Made by a program: the position numbers and the translations under genes. Shown one piece after another: positions 1 to 7,677 of a stretch of DNA of 64,000 bases. The stretch is from Pseudomonas sp. CC6-YY-74 (GTDB lineage Bacteria; Pseudomonadota; Gammaproteobacteria; Pseudomonadales; Pseudomonadaceae): NCBI RefSeq assembly GCF_002025205.1, contig NZ_CP019947.1, forward strand, positions 689,501 through 753,500, in the 5' to 3' direction. The notes under the pieces were generated by a model that saw only the letters and a program-made list of their open reading frames with translations, searched no databases and was not told the origin of the DNA. Position 1 is the stretch's first letter. Each line of letters begins with the position of its first letter.

Positions 1-2438
1 TCATCGAGGATCAGCTGACCGGTCAGCTGTACAACTGGCCGCTGGGCAAGCGTCCGCGGGTAGTCGGCGAGTTCGATGAAACCGGCGTCTCGCTGCTGCC
101 AAATCTGTCCGAACTGACCCCGGCGATGATCGCCCGGGCCATCGCCAAGCGCCTGGCACCGATCTACAGCAGTGCCAGCATCGACGAGCGCCTGGCCTTT
201 CTTGCAGCCAAGGAAGCCTCCCTGGCGGCGCCCAAGCACCACACCCTACGCACCCCGCATTTCTGCTCCGGTTGCCCGCATAACACCTCGACCAAGCTGC
301 CGGAAGGCAGCCGTGCCCAGGGCGGCATCGGTTGCCACTACATGACCCAGTGGATGGACCGCAACACCGATACCTTCACCCAGATGGGCGGCGAGGGCGC
401 GACCTGGATCGGCCAGGCGCCGTTCACCGACACCGCGCACATCTTCCAGAACCTCGGCGACGGCACCTACTTCCATTCCGGCCAGCTGGCGCTGCGTGCG
501 GCGGTAGCTGCTGGGGTCAACATCACCTACAAGATCCTCTACAACGACGCGGTGGCCATGACTGGCGGCCAGCCGATCGACGGCGAACTGCGCGTCGATC
601 AGCTCAGCCAGCAGGTGTTCGCCGAGGGCGTCAAGCGCATCGCCTTGGTCAGCGACGAGCCGGATAAATACCCGAGCCGCGCCGGCTTCGCGCCTATCGT
701 GAGTTTTCATCACCGCAACGATCTGGATGCGGTGCAGCGCGAGCTGCGCGAGTTCAAGGGCACCTCGGTGATCATCTATGACCAGACCTGCGCCACCGAG
801 AAGCGCCGTCGGCGCAAGCGCGGCAAGCTGGTCGACCCGGCCAAGCGCGCCTTCATCAACCCGGCGGTGTGCGAGGGCTGCGGCGATTGCAGCGTCAAGT
901 CCAACTGCCTGTCGGTGCTGCCGCTGGAAACCGAGCTGGGGCGCAAGCGCGAGATTGACCAGAATTCCTGCAACAAGGATTTCAGCTGCGTCGATGGCTT
1001 CTGCCCGAGCTTCGTCACCGTGCACGGCGGCAGTTTGCGCAAACCGGAAGCGGTGGGCCTGAGTGCGCTGTTCATCGCCTTGCCGGAGCCCAAACAGCCG
1101 AGCCTGGAACGGCCCTGGAATATTCTCCTGCCCGGTGTCGGCGGCAGCGGCGTGACCACCGTCGGCGCCCTGCTGGGCATGGCCGCGCATTTGGAGGGCA
1201 AGGGTTGCAGCGTGCTCGACCAGGCCGGTCTGGCGCAGAAGTTCGGTCCGGTAATCACCCATATTCGCGTCGCCGCCAAGCAGGACGATATCTTTGCCGT
1301 GCGCATCGCCGCTGGCGAGACCGACCTGCTGCTCGGTTGCGACCTGGTGGTCGCCGCCAGCGAGGACGCCCTGGCCAAGCTCAACGACAAGATCGCCCAT
1401 GCGGTGATCAACAGCCATGAAGCGGCCACCGCCGAGTTCACCCGTAACCCCGATGCCCAGGTGCCGGGCGCGGCCATGCGCGAGGCGCTGATCGAGGCGG
1501 TCGGCGCGGGCAAGACCCATTTTGTCGATGCCACCCGCCTGGCCACCCGCCTGCTCGGCGACAGCATCGCCAGCAACCTGTTCATGCTCGGTTATGCCTA
1601 TCAGAAAGGCCTGGTGCCGGTGTCTGCCGAAGCCATCGCCAAGGCTATCGAACTCAATGGTGTGGCCGTGCAGCTCAACCAGCAGGCGTTCCTCTGGGGC
1701 CGCCGTGCGGCGCACGATGTCGCCGCAGTGGAGAAGCTGGCCAGTCCCAAGGTGGTCGAGGCGCCGCGCTGCGAAACCCTGGACCAGGTCGTGCAGTTCC
1801 GCGTCGACTTCCTCACTGCTTACCAGAACGCCGCCTATGCCGAGCGCTACCGCGCGGTGGTGCAGCGCGTGCGCCTGGCTGACCAGGGTGCCGATCAGGC
1901 CCTGAGCCGTGCGGTGGCGCGCTCCTACTCCAAGCTGCTGGCCTACAAGGACGAGTACGAGGTGGCGCGGCTGTACAGCGACGGCAACTTTATCCAGCAG
2001 CTCGAGGCGCAATTTCAGGGTGACTACCGTCTGGAGTTCCACCTGGCACCGTCCTGGCTGGCCAAGCCCGATCCAAGTACCGGCCAGCCGCGCAAGCGCC
2101 AGTTCGGGCCCTGGATGCTCAAGGCCTTCGGCTTGCTGGCCAAGTTCAAGAGCCTGCGCGGTACGCCGCTCGACCTGTTCGGTTACAGCGCCGAACGCAA
2201 GTTGGAGCTGCAGCTGATCGAGGACTACGAGCACAGCATCGACTTCCTGCTCAAGCAGCTGAATGCCGACAACTACCGCAGCGCCGTGGCGCTGGCCGAA
2301 CTGCCGGAGCAGATCCGCGGTTATGGCCACGTCAAGGAGCAGAGCCTGGTCAAGGTGCGCGAGCAGGAGCGCCAACTCAAGGCGCGCCTGCTGGTCAGCG
2401 AGATCCAGGCGGTGCAGTTGTTCGAACCGGCGGCCTGA
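1..2438 (+). CDS. Indolepyruvate/2-ketoacid ferredoxin oxidoreductase, 3' part
   Basis: The gene enters from the left edge; the first whole codon in frame starts at position 3, and about 811 residues are visible. The family oxidises aryl- or branched 2-keto acids to acyl-CoA and passes electrons to ferredoxin. Seen in order: a TPP-binding part (GCHYMTQWMDRNTDTFTQMG, then GEGATWIGQ), a cysteine-rich ferredoxin-like segment (CEGCGDCSVKSNC), a gamma/Rossmann-type domain opening with LLPGVGGSGVTT, and a long C-terminal region typical of the fused proteobacterial form, which is about 1,150 residues. Roughly the first 340 residues therefore lie outside the window. The amino acid dehydrogenase and transporter that follow suggest a role in amino acid catabolism; the substrate (aromatic or branched) is inference. 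Confidence 0.9.
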   Translation, partial: IEDQLTGQLYNWPLGKRPRVVGEFDETGVSLLPNLSELTPAMIARAIAKRLAPIYSSASIDERLAFLAAKEASLAAPKHHTLRTPHFCSGCPHNTSTKLPEGSRAQGGIGCHYMTQWMDRNTDTFTQMGGEGATWIGQAPFTDTAHIFQNLGDGTYFHSGQLALRAAVAAGVNITYKILYNDAVAMTGGQPIDGELRVDQLSQQVFAEGVKRIALVSDEPDKYPSRAGFAPIVSFHHRNDLDAVQRELREFKGTSVIIYDQTCATEKRRRRKRGKLVDPAKRAFINPAVCEGCGDCSVKSNCLSVLPLETELGRKREIDQNSCNKDFSCVDGFCPSFVTVHGGSLRKPEAVGLSALFIALPEPKQPSLERPWNILLPGVGGSGVTTVGALLGMAAHLEGKGCSVLDQAGLAQKFGPVITHIRVAAKQDDIFAVRIAAGETDLLLGCDLVVAASEDALAKLNDKIAHAVINSHEAATAEFTRNPDAQVPGAAMREALIEAVGAGKTHFVDATRLATRLLGDSIASNLFMLGYAYQKGLVPVSAEAIAKAIELNGVAVQLNQQAFLWGRRAAHDVAAVEKLASPKVVEAPRCETLDQVVQFRVDFLTAYQNAAYAERYRAVVQRVRLADQGADQALSRAVARSYSKLLAYKDEYEVARLYSDGNFIQQLEAQFQGDYRLEFHLAPSWLAKPDPSTGQPRKRQFGPWMLKAFGLLAKFKSLRGTPLDLFGYSAERKLELQLIEDYEHSIDFLLKQLNADNYRSAVALAELPEQIRGYGHVKEQSLVKVREQERQLKARLLVSEIQAVQLFEPAA

Positions 2439-2455
2439 TAAGCGCTTTCTAAATT

Positions 2456-2479
2456 TAGGCGCCAGCAAGCTGGCGCCTA
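2456..2479. repeat. REP-type palindrome
   Basis: A perfect 11-bp inverted repeat (TAGGCGCCAGC, AA spacer, GCTGGCGCCTA) sits 17 bases after the ferredoxin oxidoreductase stop. It resembles the short palindromes scattered in Pseudomonas intergenic DNA. A half copy (AGCTGGCGCCTGC) occurs near 6224. It may fold in RNA and act as a weak end point for transcription, but no T-run follows. Confidence 0.6.
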
Positions 2480-2533
2480 CAGGTCGATGCAAAGACCCCG
2501 ATCCCCCAAACAAGAATTTCCCAAGGAATTCCC

Positions 2534-3592
2534 ATGTCCGTATTTTCCCATATCGACTTCGATCACCACGAGCAGGTGGTCTACGGCCACGATCAGGCCA
2601 GTGGTTTGAAAGCCATCATCGCCATCCATAACCGCAATCTAGGGCCGGCCCTTGGCGGTTGCCGCATGTGGCCCTATGTCTCCGATGAGGCAGCGCTGCG
2701 CGATGTGCTGCGCCTGTCCCGCGGCATGAGTTACAAGTCGGCGCTGGCCAGGCTGCCACTGGGTGGCGGCAAGGCGGTGATTATCGGCAACCCACACACC
2801 GGCAAGAGCGAGGCGCTGTTTCAGGCCATGGGCGATTTCGTCGACAGCCTGGGCGGGCGCTACATCACCGCCGCCGACTCCGGTACCGGCGTCGCGGAAA
2901 TGCAGATCATGGCCGAACGCACCCGCCATGTCGCCGGCGCCGGCCAGCGCGAGGCTTTTGGCGGCGGCATGCGCAATGGCGATCCGTCGCCGTCCACCGC
3001 CTACGGGGTGTTCATCGGCTTGCAGGCGGCAGTCAAGCACCGCCTCGGTCGCGACGACCTGAAGGGCCTGCGGGTGGCAATTCAGGGTGTTGGTCAGGTC
3101 GGCTTCGGCCTGGCGCAGCAGCTCAAGGAGGCCGGTGCCGAGTTGTGGGTGACCGACATCGTCGAGGCCAATGTGCGCCGCGCAGTGGAGCAACTGGGCG
3201 CCACTGCGGTCGGCCAGAACGACATCTACGGCCTGGAGGTGGATGTGTTTGCCCCCTGCGCCATGGGCGCCATCATCAACCCGCAGACCCTCGAAGCACT
3301 GCGCGCTCCGGTGATCGCCGGGGCGGCCAACAACCAGCTGGCCGATGCCGGGCTGGCCGAGGAACTGCGCCGGCGTGGCTACCTGTATGCCCCGGATTAC
3401 GCGATCAATGCTGGCGGCATCATCGATGTCTGCTACGAGCGCAACGGCGGCAGCACTGCCGACCTCAAGGCGCATATCGAAGGCATCGGCGCCACCCTGG
3501 CGGAGATTTTCCAGCGTGCCGAGCACGAGGGCAGCACCACCACGGCGGTGGCCGATCGCATGGCCCAAGAGCGTCTGCACGCCGGCGTCTAA
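2534..3592 (+). CDS. Leu/Phe/Val dehydrogenase family amino acid dehydrogenase
   Basis: This 352-residue NAD-dependent enzyme should deaminate a hydrophobic L-amino acid to its 2-keto acid. Family signs are GGCRMWPY, the substrate-binding lysine in MSYKSA (K68), the catalytic lysine in PLGGGK (K80), and a Rossmann GxGxxG (GVGQVG, residues 185-190). Length fits leucine dehydrogenases (about 340-365). An AAGGA motif lies just upstream of the ATG. It follows the ferredoxin oxidoreductase by 95 bases and precedes an amino-acid-type transporter, so uptake, deamination and oxidative decarboxylation could form one route. Leucine, valine and phenylalanine specificity cannot be told apart by eye. Confidence 0.9.
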   Translation: MSVFSHIDFDHHEQVVYGHDQASGLKAIIAIHNRNLGPALGGCRMWPYVSDEAALRDVLRLSRGMSYKSALARLPLGGGKAVIIGNPHTGKSEALFQAMGDFVDSLGGRYITAADSGTGVAEMQIMAERTRHVAGAGQREAFGGGMRNGDPSPSTAYGVFIGLQAAVKHRLGRDDLKGLRVAIQGVGQVGFGLAQQLKEAGAELWVTDIVEANVRRAVEQLGATAVGQNDIYGLEVDVFAPCAMGAIINPQTLEALRAPVIAGAANNQLADAGLAEELRRRGYLYAPDYAINAGGIIDVCYERNGGSTADLKAHIEGIGATLAEIFQRAEHEGSTTTAVADRMAQERLHAGV

Positions 3593-3659
3593 GCTCGCAC
3601 GCCTGCGTAGGGTGAGGCGGACGGCGATCCGCTTCAGCTCACCAGGTCCGAGTTAGACG

Positions 3660-3730
3660 TAGGGTGGATGACGCACTTTGCATCCACCACCAGCCGGCAA
3701 TGGTCGATGGGTGAAGCGTCGTCCACCCTG
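3660..3730. repeat. Short inverted-repeat element before transporter gene
   Basis: Imperfect 15-base inverted repeats (TAGGGTGGATGACGC and GCGTCGTCCACCCTG, 13 of 15 matching) bound a 71-bp segment in the gap between the dehydrogenase and transporter genes. The outward end TAGGGTGG resembles the ends of the larger repeat elements at 34565, 36491 and 55981. The transporter frame can be extended back through it, which is a reason not to use the earlier ATG at 3678. Confidence 0.55.
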
Positions 3731-3761
3731 TTTTTTCACAACAACAAGAGGGCAAGCCCCA

Positions 3762-5162
3762 ATGAGTCAAGACAGCATCGTCGCCGGCGCCAGTGCCGGT
3801 CCCAGCAGCAGTGCAGCAGCACGCGGCCTGTGGTCGTCGCGCTGGGTTTTCTTCCTCGCCGCCACCGGTTCGGCGGTGGGCCTGGGTAACATCTGGAAGT
3901 TCCCCTATATCACCGGGCAGAACGGTGGTGGCGCCTTCGTCCTGGTCTACCTGGCCTGCATCCTGGCCATTGGCATACCGTTGCTGATGGCCGAGGTGAT
4001 GATCGGTCGTCGTGGCCGGGCCAACCCCGAGGGGGCCTTCGCCGCCGTGGCCAGGCAGGCGGGTGCCAGTCGCCATTGGCGCTGGTTGGGCACGCTGGCC
4101 GTGCTCACCGGTTTTCTTATCCTGAGTTTCTACGCGGTGGTAGCCGGCTGGGCCTTGGCCTATGCGCCGGCGGCGGCCATGGGCAGCTTCGCCGGGTTGG
4201 ACGGCGAAAGCAGCGGCGCATTGTTCGGCGCCATGCTCGGCGATCCCTGGAAGCTGGCCGGTTACGCCACCCTGGTGTTGCTGTTGACCCTGGGCATCGT
4301 CGCCCTGGGCGTGCGCGAGGGTCTGGAACGCGCGTTGCGTTTCATGATGCCGGGGCTGTTCGCGCTGCTGCTGATCCTGGTGGGCTATGCCGCCACCACC
4401 GGGCATTTCCTCGAGGCCGTGCACTTTCTGTTCGACGCCGACTTCAGCAAGCTGACCGGTCAGGGCGTGCTGGTGGCCCTGGGACATGCCTTCTTCACCC
4501 TCAGCCTGGCCAGCGGCGCGATGATGGTATACGGCTCCTACCTGCCGGCCGGCACTTCCATCGTCAAGACCTCGTTGATGGTGGCCCTGGCTGATACCGG
4601 GGTGGCCTTGCTGGCCGGTCTGGCGATCTTCCCGCTGGTGTTCGCCAACGGCCTGGAGCCGGGCGCGGGCCCCGGGTTGATTTTCGTCACCCTGCCTATC
4701 GCCTTCGGCCAGATGCCCTTTGGCCAGGTGGTCGGCGGACTGTTCTTCATCATGCTGGCCCTCGCCGCGCTGACTTCGGCGATCTCCCTGAGCGAGCCGA
4801 CCATCGCCTGGCTCGGCGAGAAATTCGGCATCGGTCGGTTCAAGGCGGTGCTGTTGAGTGGCCTGGCGTTGTGGGTACTCAGTCTGGGTACGGTGTTTTC
4901 GTTCAACGCCTGGGCGGAATTCACCCTGTTCGGCAAGACCTTCTTCGACAGCCTGGACTACCTGACCACCAACCTGATGATGCCCCTCGGCGGGCTGGGG
5001 ACGGTGCTGTTCACCGGGTGGGCGTTGAGCCGCACAACCGTGCAGGAAGCCTTGGGCGTCGGCCATGCGCCGTTGTTCAAACTATGGTGGCAGCTGCTGC
5101 GCTGGGTCACGCCAGTAGGCATCCTGGTGGTGTTCCTGCATACCCTGGGGCTGTTCGCATAG
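3762..5162 (+). CDS. Neurotransmitter:sodium symporter (NSS/SNF) family transporter
   Basis: A 466-residue inner-membrane protein that should import a small amino acid or related molecule with sodium. The first membrane segment carries the NSS signature (SRWVFFLAATGSAVGLGNIW, then KFPYITGQNGGGAFVL), and about 11-12 hydrophobic segments follow. I place the start at ATG 3762 (MSQDSIV) because AAGAGGG lies 9 bases upstream; an in-frame ATG at 3678 sits inside a repeat element. The neighbouring deaminating and ketoacid-oxidising enzymes suggest a hydrophobic or aromatic amino acid as substrate (inference). Confidence 0.9.
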   Translation: MSQDSIVAGASAGPSSSAAARGLWSSRWVFFLAATGSAVGLGNIWKFPYITGQNGGGAFVLVYLACILAIGIPLLMAEVMIGRRGRANPEGAFAAVARQAGASRHWRWLGTLAVLTGFLILSFYAVVAGWALAYAPAAAMGSFAGLDGESSGALFGAMLGDPWKLAGYATLVLLLTLGIVALGVREGLERALRFMMPGLFALLLILVGYAATTGHFLEAVHFLFDADFSKLTGQGVLVALGHAFFTLSLASGAMMVYGSYLPAGTSIVKTSLMVALADTGVALLAGLAIFPLVFANGLEPGAGPGLIFVTLPIAFGQMPFGQVVGGLFFIMLALAALTSAISLSEPTIAWLGEKFGIGRFKAVLLSGLALWVLSLGTVFSFNAWAEFTLFGKTFFDSLDYLTTNLMMPLGGLGTVLFTGWALSRTTVQEALGVGHAPLFKLWWQLLRWVTPVGILVVFLHTLGLFA

Positions 5163-5198
5163 GTACGCGTCAACCACCCTGGGTTGCGTCTGGCATAG

Positions 5199-5224
5199 GG
5201 CGGACAACGCGAAGCTTGTCCGCC
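5199..5224. terminator. Hairpin after transporter gene
   Basis: A 9-bp perfect stem (GGCGGACAA / TTGTCCGCC) with an 8-base loop is followed by only three T residues. It lies 37 bases after the transporter stop and may end that transcript; it also looks like one of the short palindromic repeats of this genome. Confidence 0.45.
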
Positions 5225-5324
5225 TTTAGCACATGTCGAGATGCCTGTACTCAGGCGCGTAGCGAGCAGTAGACCAGGCGTTCTGCTTCGCGAGTACGCC
5301 CGGCGTCTGTCCCTTCGGCCCGGC

Positions 5325-5804
5325 TCAGCCCAGTACCAGGGCCAGGCTGATGCCGTGCGGCTTGAAGCCTAGGCCTTGGTAGAAACGATGGGCTTGCTCG
5401 CGGCTCTGGTTGCTCGATAGCGCCAGTTTGTAGCAGCCCCAGGCGCGGGCGCGTTCGATGGCCTTGTCGATCAAGGCCTGGCCGATACCCAGGCCTCGTG
5501 CGTCGGCATCCACTACCACGTCCTCGAGAATCGCCGAGCGGGCGAAGTTGTGCGCCAGGTGTTTGATCAGGTGCAGCGTGCAGGTGCCGAGCAGTTTGCC
5601 GTCGCGCTCAGCCACCAGCACGACGCGGTTGAGCGCCAGTTCACTCAGGCGCAGGGCTAGCAGTCTTGGGTCGGCGCGTGCTTCATTCGGGGCCAGTTGC
5701 TGCAGCAACGCGCTCAGTGCCTGGGCGTCGCCGGAGCAGGCGGCGCGCAGGGTCAAGTGAGTAAATGGGGAATCTGGCACATGCCTGGAAGCTGGCTGGG
5801 TCAT
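5325..5804 (-). CDS. GNAT family N-acetyltransferase
   Basis: This 159-residue protein has the GNAT fold signs: a central strand followed by the acetyl-CoA loop RGLGIG (residues 103-108) and the C-terminal SREQAHRFYQGLGF block. It should transfer an acetyl group from acetyl-CoA to an amine; the substrate is not evident. The start is chosen at 5804 (MTQPASRH) because AGGAGAT lies just upstream on the minus strand; the open frame runs 34 codons further but has no comparable ribosome site. It is transcribed towards the transporter and stands alone. Confidence 0.85.
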   Translation of the reverse strand: MTQPASRHVPDSPFTHLTLRAACSGDAQALSALLQQLAPNEARADPRLLALRLSELALNRVVLVAERDGKLLGTCTLHLIKHLAHNFARSAILEDVVVDADARGLGIGQALIDKAIERARAWGCYKLALSSNQSREQAHRFYQGLGFKPHGISLALVLG

Positions 5805-5925
5805 GGCGATCTCCTGGGGGGTCGATCTAGAGTATGGCTGCGGGTTGATGGCAGCGACATGACAAATCCGTCGTGGCTGGTTAACATGCGGCCCGGTCGG
5901 CAGCATTGCCGATCAGAGTTACCGA

Positions 5926-6000
5926 GTCCCCTTAGTTCAATGGATAGAATAAGCCCCTCCTAAGGGCTAGATGCTGGTTCGACTCCAGCAGGGGATACCA
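5926..6000 (+). tRNA. tRNA-Arg (anticodon CCT)
   Basis: A 75-base cloverleaf with the CCA end encoded. The acceptor stem pairs GTCCCCT with AGGGGAT (one G-U pair), the anticodon stem AGCCC/GGGCT encloses the loop CTCCTAA, and the T arm holds GGTTCGACTCC. The anticodon CCT reads AGG arginine codons. Confidence 0.95.
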
Positions 6001-6003
6001 TCT

Positions 6004-6039
6004 GAAAAAGGCTTACGCATTGCGTAAGCCTTTTTTTTT
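6004..6039 (+). terminator. Rho-independent terminator of tRNA-Arg
   Basis: A 10-bp perfect stem (GGCTTACGCA / TGCGTAAGCC) flanked by A-run and nine T residues directly follows the tRNA. The flanking A and T runs extend the pairing, so it may work in both directions. Confidence 0.93.
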
Positions 6040-6338
6040 GCAGCCGGCCACTAATCGCGCTCGTCAACCGGCTGCACGCATATGCGGCGCTGCAGTTGGT
6101 GCGCGTGCTAATAATTGCGGATCGCCAGGCTGTAGCCGTGCTCGAAAATGTTCCCGACATTTTGGCTGCCTCCCCGTCTAGCGGTTCGCCTACTGCGCAA
6201 TTCTCACCTCCGAGTCGGTCACAAGCTGGCGCCTGCGAAGAGCATCGACGTGCCATCGCCGATTGCCCGGCTCCAGCCATGTCAACCCGGCGCTAGTCGA
6301 GCTAGGCTAGGAGGCTGAACGAGCCATAGAGAATTGTC
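6040..6338. other. Intergenic region, no gene seen
   Basis: About 300 bases between the tRNA terminator and the yceH pseudogene. It holds a half copy of the GCTGGCGCC palindrome near 6224 and no credible coding frame. I see no integrase or duplicated tRNA end that would mark an island. Confidence 0.6.
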
Positions 6339-6985
6339 ATGACCAGCGAAACCACAACTGCGCCCATCGATGTGCCGCTGACACCTGCCGAAGCTCGCAT
6401 TCTGGGCTGCCTGATCGAGAAGCAGGCGACCACCCCGAGGTTTACCCGCTAACCCTGAATGCCCTGGTGCTGGCCTGCAACCAGAAAACCAGCCGCGAGC
6501 CCTTGATGAATCTCAATCCTGGTCCGGTCGGCCAGGGGTTGCGTAGTCTGGAAGGGCGAAACCTGGCGCGTCTGGTGATGGGCAGTCGCGCCGATCGCTG
6601 GGAGCATCGTGCGGATAAGGCTCTGGAGCTGGTGACGGCCCAGGTCGTGTTGATCGGTCTGCTGCTGTTGCGTGGGCCGCAAACGGTCAGCGAGTTGCTG
6701 GCGCGCAGCAGTCGCATGTACGCCTTCGAGGATGCCGAGCAGCTGCAGCACAATCTGGAGCGCTTGATCACTCGTGGTTTGCTCTGCCAATTGCCGCGCC
6801 AGACCGGGCAGCGAGAGGACCGTTATATGCACCTGCTGGGCGATCCAGCCGACCTTCAAGCCATCATGGAAGCCCGCGCGAGCCACGTCGAGCGTCCGGC
6901 AGCCAGTGCATACGATGAGAGTCGCCTAGATGCCCTGGAAGCACGGGTGGCCGAATTGGAGGAGCGTCTGGCGCGCCTGGAGTAG
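6339..6985 (+). pseudogene. yceH: YceH (DUF480) family gene with a one-base frameshift
   Basis: The gene begins [20 protein letters not shown] at ATG 6339 and matches the YceH family, winged-helix-like proteins of unknown function of about 215 residues. After ...KQATTP the frame runs into TAA at 6450. Reading on in the frame that opens at 6437 restores [20 protein letters not shown] and an intact C-terminus ending in a coiled-coil-like stretch ([16 protein letters not shown]). The simplest explanation is loss of one base, probably a G, in CCCCGAGG (6433-6440). The rest of the gene is well kept, so this is either a very recent mutation or a sequencing error. Confidence 0.85.
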
Positions 6986-7010
6986 ACCAGGCGGGGGTGC
7001 TAGATACCGC

Positions 7011-7040
7011 AAAGGCGCCGGGTAGGGCGCCTTTTTGTTT
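7011..7040 (+). terminator. Terminator after yceH
   Basis: A stem AAAGGCGCC / GGCGCCTTT with a 6-base loop, followed by a T-rich run (TTTTTGTTTTTG), lies 25 bases after the yceH stop. Confidence 0.85.
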
Positions 7041-7094
7041 TTGCATGCACGGATTGAGATTGTCAGCCCGTTCAGCCCGTTCAGCCCGTGAGTT

Positions 7095-7337
7095 TTAGCT
7101 TATGCGGTTGACCCCGGTGCGGTCGGCACCGTCTTCGGCGATGCGGTTGCTGCCAGTGCGGTCGAAGCCGTCTTCGGCGATGCGGTTGCTGCCGGTGCGG
7201 TCGAAGCCGTCCTCGACGGTAGTGCTGCCGGCATTGGCGCCGTCGAACTGGGATTGCGCAGCGCTTTGCGGCAGGGCGAATGCGCTTACGGACAAGCTGG
7301 CCAGGATCAGGCTGGCAAGAATTTGCTTTTTCATCAT
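7095..7337 (-). CDS. Small exported protein of three 13-residue repeats
   Basis: An 80-residue product with a clear signal peptide (MMKKQ, hydrophobic core LASLILASLSVSAFA, likely cut after AFA or nearby). The mature part has a short linker and three exact-length repeats at residues 41-53, 54-66 and 67-79, each of the form [VA]EDG[FA]DRTG[SV]NRI, and ends one residue later. A GAGGAG ribosome site precedes two adjacent ATGs (7337 and 7334); either may be used. Small exported proteins with related EDG/EGG..DRT...NR repeats occur in pseudomonads, but I know of no assigned function. It is divergent from the glutamine-synthetase-like gene and probably has its own promoter. Confidence 0.75.
   Translation of the reverse strand: MMKKQILASLILASLSVSAFALPQSAAQSQFDGANAGSTTVEDGFDRTGSNRIAEDGFDRTGSNRIAEDGADRTGVNRIS
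7102..7218 (-). repeat. Three 39-bp tandem repeats inside the small exported protein gene
   Basis: Units start at 7102, 7141 and 7180, each 39 bp and each encoding 13 residues; the second and third differ at only a few bases. The in-frame length means copy number can change without breaking the gene. Just past the stop codon, on the other side, a 9-base unit (TTCAGCCCG) is repeated about three times at 7063-7089. Confidence 0.85.
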
Positions 7338-7677
7338 CAGGCTCCTCGTGGGGGCGGTAAGTGGCTACGGGGCCCATATTACTGATGAAAAATAGATGAA
7401 GAAGTGCAGTTCAGGCATGGTGATAATCGATGCTGTCGATAGTAGGCTTTAAGCGCTCTATTTAAGGTGTTCTATGGGTTTTTTCTGGGCTCTTTTAAGC
7501 GCTTTTTAAGCTGATTTTCTATTGGTTTATATAATCGAGATATTAGATGTTTTTTCTGTGGTCTTGCTTTGCCAGGAGTAACAGGTGGGAGGCCTGCTTG
7601 AAATTATGAACGGGTGATGCGTATTTTGTACGAACCGCTGTTTCACTACGGCTTTTGCGCAATAAGGACAGGAACAG
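7338..7677. other. AT-rich divergent intergenic region
   Basis: A 340-base gap between the small exported protein (minus) and the GS-like gene (plus). It is much richer in A and T than its neighbours, especially 7430-7560, and likely holds both promoters. I could not fix a convincing -35/-10 pair or a sigma-54 site, and saw no coding frame. Confidence 0.5.

Noticed and set aside
246..2513. Long minus-strand open frame (755 codons) opposite the ferredoxin oxidoreductase
   Set aside because: It mirrors the codon bias of the real gene on the other strand, has no ribosome site and no recognisable domain. The same applies to long frames at 3639-5066, 34766-36067, 42559-44346, 48325-50019 and 56279-58057, all opposite confident genes.
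5926..6300. tRNA-Arg as an integration site for a genomic island
   Set aside because: There is no integrase, no duplicated tRNA 3' end and no change of gene content; a normal terminator follows and chromosomal genes continue.
7102..7218. CRISPR-like array
   Set aside because: The 39-bp units are contiguous without spacers and are in frame in a coding gene. The 126-bp repeats in cheA are likewise coding tandem repeats.
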